Part shown: positions 56,929 through 64,000 of the stretch, piece by piece
How the letters are laid out: every line of letters starts with the position of its first letter
How positions within the stretch are numbered: the first letter of the stretch is position 1
Source of the DNA: Dermanyssus gallinae
Taxonomy: Eukaryota; Arthropoda; Arachnida; Mesostigmata; Dermanyssidae
Assembly (NCBI GenBank): GCA_003439945.1
Contig: QVRM01004000.1
Span: 456,384 to 520,383 of the forward strand
Length of the DNA: 64,000 nt
Direction of reading: 5' to 3'
Notes under the pieces: generated by a model
What the model saw: only the letters and a program-made list of their open reading frames with translations
What the model was told of the DNA's origin: nothing
Databases searched by the model: none
Program-made: the position numbers and the translations under genes

Positions 56929-56983
<55 letters not shown>
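56929..56983. repeat. (TA)n, 3' flank of R2-like LINE copy 2
   Basis: Uninterrupted TA run directly at the element's 3' end. Confidence 0.97.
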
Positions 56984-56985
<2 letters not shown>

Positions 56986-58465
56986 GAAAATATTGTGATG
57001 ATTTATTAATCATTTACAACACGTTTGCACACTAGGCAGCCTTAATAAAATGGCGGCAAAATGGTGTCACGTAAGGTTAAGAATTAGCTGTCCGTGTCCT
57101 TGCTTGATGGTAGCCCCCGCTCTTATGGACCCGGTGCGAGCGGTAAATCTTCAAGGTTCCTTGCAACGTTAAAACGGTAAGATCCATAAAATTCCTTTTC
57201 GTGACGCCGAGCCCCAAGAGCGTACTCACAGATTCAGAGTCCCATGCACCACTCATAGAGATAGTGATGGATCCGAATCTGCGAGGTTTTTGTGGGTCGG
57301 GGAGCGCCGTTCTTAGAAACTCGATGCCATATTTGGTGATCTTGTCCTGCCGCGCTTTTGCGAGGTCCCTGTTCGGGTCGCAAACCTCGGCATCTAAAAC
57401 CCAGACCTCGGTTAGTGTTGTTAGGTCGAGGTCGGTTAGACCCCGTGCGCCCGGTCGACGGAATACTCGCTCACGAAACACCTCATGACCCCTCTCGCGG
57501 AGAAGACGCGCCACGCGATCACAGACGTCGTCATGTCTTTTATAGTTTGTTTGTGCGTTGTATCGCACATCTGAGCAACATGAGCCAACGTCTCAGGCGC
57601 ATGACACCCGTGCCTACAACTTTGTTGTAGCCCGGGCGTTCCCTGGCCAATCTGGCACGCGTTGGTAGTGCGTTGATCCTGAGCTTTAGTAGGTTTAAAT
57701 ACTCCTTACCAGATAGGTAGGGCATACCCTTAATCCAGTAATGTACAAAGGGCGTTTCGTGTGCTTATTTAAAAGGTGCCCTATCAAACGTGTTGTGTAG
57801 TTGTTGAGACCAGTATTCGGTCTTCTGTGTAGCGGTCTCAATGGGGGCTCCCAAGCGCTCGCAAAGAAGTCTTGTTTTCGCAAGGTCTTTTTTGAAGTGC
57901 TCGGTGGTTAGCATCCATTGGACCCCAGGATGCGTGGAGTGTTGTAGTGCTGTTAGATGGGAGAGGCGGAGTCTGAGGATAAATGTTTGGAGGCAGGGGA
58001 TGTCCAGACCGCCGTGTGCTGTGTGCGTGTACAGGTAGGCGTTCGGCACCGAGTTTTCGAGCTTAAGCTATTTCGACTTAACAACCTTTCTGATCTCTAT
58101 ATATATAGGTCGCTGAGGAGTGTGTGAGATGGTCTGGGACCGGAGACCAGTTTATATAGGAGACGGGGAATGGGAAAGTCTTTTCAAAATTACGAGTCTT
58201 TGGTGGGGTTTAAGGGGTCAACTCTGCCATTGCTGCCAAAGTCGACTCCAAGATATCCCCATCGATCGCTCATAGCTTTAGCTGGCGATTTCCAACGTTA
58301 AATTCTGGTACGGTATTGATAAAACTTTTACCTTTCTTCCTATTAAATAGGTGGGAGATAGTAAAGCTTTTATTAGTATTAATTTCAAGGCCTCGGGATT
58401 TCAAAAGGGGTCCGCAATTTTAAGGAGCCGTTGGAGAGTAGATTTCGTGGAGGCTGAGATCAACC

Positions 58466-58466
<1 letters not shown>
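56984..58466 (-). mobile_element. R2-like LINE, copy 2, 5'-truncated, inserted in (TA)n
   Basis: Read on the minus strand from 58466 to 56984 it begins in the RT palm-thumb region (GLEINTNKSFTISH, then a degraded YLGVDFGSNG) and ends CACAATATTTTCTA then (TA)n, the same terminal bases as copy 1. The 5' junction is also TA repeat (58467-58537). It extends about 230 bp farther 5' than copy 1. So the two copies are separate insertions with different truncation points. Confidence 0.88.
57077..58440 (-). pseudogene. R2-like RT/endonuclease polyprotein, frameshifted
   Basis: Frames 58049-57765, 57883-57695, 57725-57540 and 57568-57077 together follow the copy 1 protein from NAYLYTHTAHGGLDIP to the C-terminus with at least three shifts. 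The zinc knuckle region is disrupted by a shift near 57600-57640. The endonuclease segment keeps RHDDVCDRVARLLRERGHEV and VWVLDAEV but has GLTDLDLTT where copy 1 has GLKPDLVITT, so the catalytic PD is altered. Otherwise most residues agree with copy 1. The copy is dead and older than copy 1. Confidence 0.87.

Positions 58467-58537
<71 letters not shown>
58467..58537. repeat. (TA)n, 5' flank of R2-like LINE copy 2
   Basis: 71-bp uninterrupted TA run directly at the truncated 5' end of the element. Confidence 0.97.
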
Positions 58538-58540
<3 letters not shown>

Positions 58541-59521
58541 CGCTGTTAAAATTGTCATCGTTTATCGCCATCGGGCAGCGGTAACCCCACCCCCCCTTAA
58601 TCCAACACGAAGCCGGCGGCATTAAACAGCAGTCAAAAATTGTTCACAAAATCGTTGTGCGCCAGAGCCATTAAGATCGCTGGAAATTGTGTGCGTTGCA
58701 ATGCTCCACAGCACTAAAGACCATCAGGCAGAATCACCAGTTTCTCTGCTACACAACCTCTCTTCCTCTCTCCCAATGCGATGGCGCTGCTACAAACAAT
58801 CATTTCACGTACTTTACTATGCTATATGCTCAATTTTTACTCAGCATATCAGTCAGAGATAGCTCTAAACGTATGCATTTAGAAACGTTGAGGTTGAACA
58901 TCCAGCTTGCTTCGAGTTGCTAGCCAGATCTAGGCATCTAGACTAGTCTTAATATATTTACGGAGAGGTATCTGTAGTTACATAGGGTGTGGGTCCTGGC
59001 AAAACGACTTCACATGTGTCCAGCGTGAGTAGAGCTGCATTTGGCGTCCGGGACGTTTTTAACAAGATCAACACTGAACACGCGGGGGACGGACCTGGCC
59101 ACCATCTGCAAGTCAATGCACGCGTCTCTGCCTCAGGGGCAAGAGGCGACAAAGATTTTTTAAAGACTAACGTCCAACTCTGTGGCAAACAGCCACCGCA
59201 CTATGCGCACACTTTAAGCCTCTCAGAAGAAGCTAACCTAAAGTATATTCACATCCCCTTTTCGCCCGGGAGGGTTTAAAATATTTGCATAGGGAATCCC
59301 CGCTAGATAGGGGGGAAGGGATAGCGTTTGATGGGATGAAGTCCCACAATACCGGTCCACACTTGCAAAGGCCTTTTCTGCAGCGGTGTCTGACATGTGA
59401 AAGATGATGACAAAAAAACTAACTTACAGATAGACGCAAGTGGAGATTTAAGATAAACTTTCCTGCTAACGAACATAGGTAGGTAGGTATATAATTCTAA
59501 AATTGAGTATTCAATAAGAAG
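58538..59521. other. No gene recognised
   Basis: The frames at 58687-58923 and 58958-59279 carry no known motif. Confidence 0.45.
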
Positions 59522-59549
59522 TATATATATATATATATATATATATATT
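59522..59549. repeat. (TA)n microsatellite
   Basis: Uninterrupted TA run. Confidence 0.94.
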
Positions 59550-62265
59550 ACGGGCAAACGAATGCGACTAAGCAACTACACATATCTGAAGAATATCATA
59601 ACTCACAAGTAGGCAAATCACATTGCACAGGTGGCTTAACGGGAGTAACGCCTTGCTTTATTACCAGAGTATTAGTAGAACCGTCCGGCATTCCGAAGTC
59701 GCTCTAGTGCTAGGTGTCACACTGACACTTGTCGTTGAGGACCTTGAAGACATGCTGACGATGCGACGATACCCGATCAAGCGAAGATAAATGAATCAAG
59801 CGTTTCTTAACTATGTAACTTTAACGTAATATAGTGCAATTTAGGTAAGTTAGTCAACAGTAACACGTTAGTCAACACAGCACATTGGCTGGACCATTTC
59901 TATGATTTTGAGAAAGGCTCAAAAGGCGTCTAGAAGTAGTTTCTGTGTTACTCGAACAAACACTAAAGAGCGTCTAGTGTAGTAGGCCGTAACGTACCCG
60001 GCTAAGTTAGCAATGGTGATTTTCGGGCGCGCGGATATCAGATTGGTGTAGACTCATACCAAACTGAACACTTTCCAAGTAGAAGGATCTTTAATTTTAC
60101 AGTTTTAGACTGAATCTGTATTGTATGACAAATATGTAGTAACAAATATGTCAGACACATATGTTAGTATAAATATCTCAGGCAAACGTGTGATAACAAA
60201 ATGACGAAAGAGCCAGAGAACGTGCCGTTTGGTACGACTTCTGGGCTCGATAATATCGATATACACACACACAATTGCAGCAAATTGTTTTATTGTCTGA
60301 ATGCTATTACAAGTCTATGTGGAAAAACTCGGCATATTGTTTAGTCAAAGTAGGCAATAGTGTAATATCTATAAAATTGTGTAAGCTGACAAGGCTTGAC
60401 AACTTGAGGAGTACCTGGGTACCACTGAACGTCTGCCAGTCAAGCAACGTTACTCCGACGATGGAAGTTCGTCTTTTTAGGAACTGCATTGCTGTTACTG
60501 GTAAAATACTAGCGTTGATGCTCCAGCTAGCGACCTGTAATTAAAACAAAGCAAAAATAGGAAAGGTTGTTTTCATTTCTAGACCATCTTTCGTCCCCTA
60601 CAAGCGTGGATCGCCGTGAGGCACCAGTTCAATGCACCGAGGAACGGACATGTTGAGAATATCTCGGGTTTCCCCACGAGTTTCTGTGGGCAGAGCAGCG
60701 TGGCCTATGGCTGGTTTAGCGGTATGGTTTAGCATACTTTCTTGACGAGCATTGCTCAAAACAAATTCGATCAACAACAATTCAATCAAACCTGCGACAC
60801 CCCGGTTGATGACAGTCTTGACTAGCGCGCTAGCCCCATAAACCACGCCGCCACACTCATCTAGCTTTTTCGGCCCATGTCCAACGCAGCTTTACACAGT
60901 GCTAATCGAGAATCAGAACAAACGAGTCAAGTCATCATGGTAGGTTAACGGAGCTGAACCTTCTGCCAGGAAGGAGATGTGACCTCAATGATGTGATAGA
61001 CGAGAAGCCTCATTAGTCTGGCCGAAAAGAGATGACAACATTTCGTACGTTCGTCCGAAGTGGGTTTTAATTCGATTTTCTGGGCTAATCAAGGGCCGTA
61101 GTAAACGCATAGAGACATGGTAACGGACGGTGACCTCCTAATCAAGTAACAAGCACCTCCTTCACTGCACAAACGACTTGTAGGTCGTGGGACTCAGCGG
61201 CCTACCATCTGATGATCATCATGGTAAAGTAGTAGAACTTCCTCGTAGTAGAACGCCCGAATCAATACGACAAGCGTCTTCTCGTGAACGATCTCGTATG
61301 CAACTGGGACTCGTCACTAAAGTCGTCGTTCGGCTATATAACATAACACTAGAAAAATGACAATATATTACCGGAATAAGAAGTCACTGACTAATTGAAA
61401 ATCGTTTGTTTTTTGTGATCCAGCGAAAAACAGCCTCGTTTGCTAAGTTGTTCGCCATGTACAGCGACCTATATTCTAGGATTGTCTTATCGAATTAAAC
61501 CTGCAACTCTGCAAAAGAAAGCAAAGAAATAATGTGAGGATAGAAGACTTCCGGATTTTTTTCTTAATTCGATCAAAACACGACTGCCCACAATGTTGAC
61601 ATAGCCACTGTACAGCACAGTCAGCATGCACGTAGAATAGTTTTTTTTTTTCTCTAGATGCCTTTTGCAAGCTACTAGGAAGGCCGTGGAAAGACTAAAA
61701 CGGCTATTCGCTACCAATCGCTCGACGATTTTCTTGACAGTCCACAGCTACTAGCGATTATCGGCTTTATTCACACTAAGAACAGGGCAGCAGAAGTCAT
61801 TTTTGACTCGGTAGATCCCGGTACTTAGATTTTAAAAAATCGATAACAAATAACGCCATTTGGGCGGCAGTTATTGATACACGTAGACTGCAGAAATATA
61901 GGTTATAAAGTCCTAATACCGTCTGACCGTCGTACCTATGCGCGAATACACAATGGTGACTTTTAATTGGGCACTTTTTAGAGAAATATACTCTAGAATG
62001 TAATCTTATAGATGCATAAAAAAAGAGTAAGTCGGAGAAAACGTGCTTTTATGATTACATAAAATTCTGTATACGAATTGTTTCCCTTCCCTGTTGTTTC
62101 CGATAATTCCACAAAATAAACCAGTGCTCCACTATTTGCAAGTTGTACACAACGAAGCAATGCAGCATCTGTTCGGAGCACATTAAGGTGCTAACATAAC
62201 AATGTTATATAAATAAATAATGATCGTCCCTAAGAACGTGTGCACATAAAGCTTGGACATAATGT
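59550..62265. other. No gene recognised
   Basis: A short (AC)n run at 60262-60273. The minus frame at 60598-60846 and the plus frame at 60275-60544 lack any motif I know. No shared repeat was found over about 2.7 kb. Confidence 0.45.
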
Positions 62266-62278
62266 ATTTATATATATA

Positions 62279-62323
<45 letters not shown>

Positions 62324-62340
62324 ATATATAATATATATAA
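62266..62340. repeat. (TA)n array with TTTA interruptions
   Basis: Several TA runs broken by TATTTTATAT and ATTATAT. Confidence 0.95.
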
Positions 62341-63054
62341 CCTTGTTATGCTAGCACCTTGAATGAACAATTGTCTCCGTGCGAACATATCGCCACGGTG
62401 GTATTGTAACTCGATTCCCGTCTAATAAATAGAATTTTGTTATGAGGAATGTTAAAAACTAAGCATCACGCTCTGAAAACATATCTGCGCATTTTGATCA
62501 ACAACACTGAAGATGTTGTTACGTCCCTTGTTTACTTAAAGTGGAAGCGGCACAGGTCGACAAACAGGCGATGATCGCATGCCGACTGTCCACCCCGGCA
62601 ACTGCTATTAGCTGAAATAACGCCCATATGAGAGAGTAACGCAATACCGGAAGGGACGGCTCTCTACTTCGACGAGGTACTCGATTTATCTAAGCTCATT
62701 TTGTGATTTCCCACACGTGTGGGGAACCACCTCTGCAACGCCGACGACTCGACAGCATATGCCTTAAAACAGCAGTGTTCTTATGCACGCTTGTTCGATG
62801 ACCGCGCTTGAGGTCTTCAGCTGGACGAAGTCCCTTCATCCATGCCGTGCGCGAAATATGCGCTATACGCGCTAATGCACACGCAGACAGTTTAGGATAC
62901 ATTATTTTGCGTTTAAAAACCGTACTGCAACCGTACTGGGGCTGCGGCAATCAATCAAAAGCATAATCAGATGGAGTTTAATTTAACTTAATAAATACGT
63001 TTTTTTTACATTAAGGCTAGTGCCGCGAACTTTAGACGTGTTAGCTGCCCAATC
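62341..63054. other. No gene recognised
   Basis: Minus frame 62696-62950 is unassigned. Confidence 0.45.
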
Positions 63055-63236
63055 GGTCGAGCCAGTGGCGTGATGGGTGCATTCGTCTGCGACTCGCGAC
63101 CGAAGGAGACACATAGGTGCGCGGGTTCGAGCCCCACCGTTGCACCGATTTGTATTTATGGGGGTTCGTCTATGCAGCAATGCGAAAAGCAGTCCGTGGA
63201 CGTTAAATCTTGGCTGAGGTTGGCCCCGAAAGGAAA
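63055..63236 (+). mobile_element. tRNA-derived SINE (family S1), copy 5, plus
   Basis: Full-length copy. Head GGTCGAGCCAGTGGCGTGATG (A box with a small insertion), B box GGTTCGAGCCCCACC at 63124, TTGTATTTATGGGGGTTCG, GCAATGCGAAAAGCAGTCCG, GTTAAATCTTGGCTGAGG and an end near GGCCCCGAAAGG. The open frames across it on both strands are not genes. Confidence 0.88.
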
Positions 63237-64000
63237 TTTTAGTGCCCAATCGAGAAAGAGAAGCCCGAGCCCGGCGTACCATGGAGTCATACTGACGTCA
63301 CAAAAACGCGGGCTTTGTAGACGTGTACCAGAAGATCTCGCAAAGCATTGGTTCTCTTCAAACGAGGCACGAGGAGTTTGCGACACTAAACATTTCAAAT
63401 ACAGACACGAAGTGCTCCAGCGCAGTTCGTCCGTAGTCGGAGGACTTTGTCAATTGATTTTCCAATAGGGCTCCAACATCTTTTAATTACGATCAAAAAT
63501 AATAGTCTAGTTGGCTCATGTTGATGCGTTCTGAGAAAAGCCTACGGCAGAAAGGGCGCAACAGTTGCGCTGAGCTTTTGCATTTACCGCAGAAGCAGCT
63601 ATAGTAGGATTGTTTTAAATGAAGGGATTAACAGTCTTTGCAACAATTCTATTCCAGAAAACACCATTCCGCTAAGAGAAAACATGCATTCATTACACAG
63701 GGTTTAATCATGTATGTTATGGTTCTCTCTCAAAACGACTTCTGTCTAAATTTTGGCAAAAAGGGACTCCCGTAGTGCATCTGCAAGACACCCCAGAATT
63801 ATACTCTACACTGAGGCCGGCGTTCCCAGGGTTTGGCTTTTTGCTAATTTTGAACGATACCCTATAGATAACATATATGACGCGCGTTCCTGCTAAAGCC
63901 GGACTATTTTTTAGAGGAAAGTTTGAATTGTTCAATCCATTTTATCTGCTTTTTAGCGATTGAGACGAAAGACATAAAGGATATAGCGCACTAGACACCA
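63237..64000. other. No gene recognised
   Basis: Short frames only; no motif or shared repeat. Confidence 0.45.

Noticed and set aside
63070..63468. 132-codon frame starting in the S1 SINE
   Set aside because: The N-terminal half is translated SINE; the remainder has no motif.

Overview
The window reads as nuclear DNA of an animal, most likely an arthropod or another protostome. It has no operon-like gene packing. It is loaded with (TA)n microsatellites and holds decayed non-LTR retrotransposons (mostly R1-clade, best known from arthropods), two Tc1/mariner-superfamily elements and tRNA-derived SINEs. The organism call is an inference from repeat content. I could not place the species. I found no complete host gene. 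The best host candidate is one C-terminal exon at 56681-56813, with a weaker candidate at 54997-55245.

Layout. 0-5 kb: simple repeats and a near-perfect 439-bp tandem duplication (3094-3974). 5.3-8.2 kb: a minus-strand R1-clade LINE relic with a duplicated RT piece. 8.9-9.8 kb: a plus-strand RT relic of another LINE. 13.1-13.7 kb: two SINEs head to head. 14.8-15.5 kb: a minus RT fragment. 16.0-17.5 kb: an endonuclease-type LINE (LINE A). 21.9-23.1 kb: R1-clade LINE, minus. 23.2 and 24.3 kb: SINEs of two families. 25.2-26.5 kb: a 5'-truncated but open R2-like LINE with a restriction-like endonuclease, lying between (TA)n arrays. It is followed by about 550 bp of (GAGAAA)n and then by (TATAAA)-like DNA. 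28.3-31.8 kb: several R1-clade 3' tails. 32.2-33.7 kb: a Tc1-like transposon with 200-bp inverted repeats, inside (TA)n, followed by another R1-clade fragment. 38.0 kb: SINE. 41.3-42.4 kb: a mariner relic containing a perfect hairpin. 42.5-44.7 kb: LINE B, minus, related to LINE A. 45-56 kb: mostly simple repeats and unassigned sequence. 56.98-58.47 kb: a second R2-like LINE copy, minus, again bounded on both sides by (TA)n. 63.1 kb: a fifth SINE copy.

The main theme is that (TA)n arrays act as landing sites. Both R2-like copies end at the same 3' nucleotides against TA repeats and also start at TA repeats, the Tc1 element sits inside one, and a further repeat family ends on two of them. The best candidate for something undescribed is therefore an R2-type retrotransposon lineage whose target is the TA dinucleotide repeat instead of rDNA.
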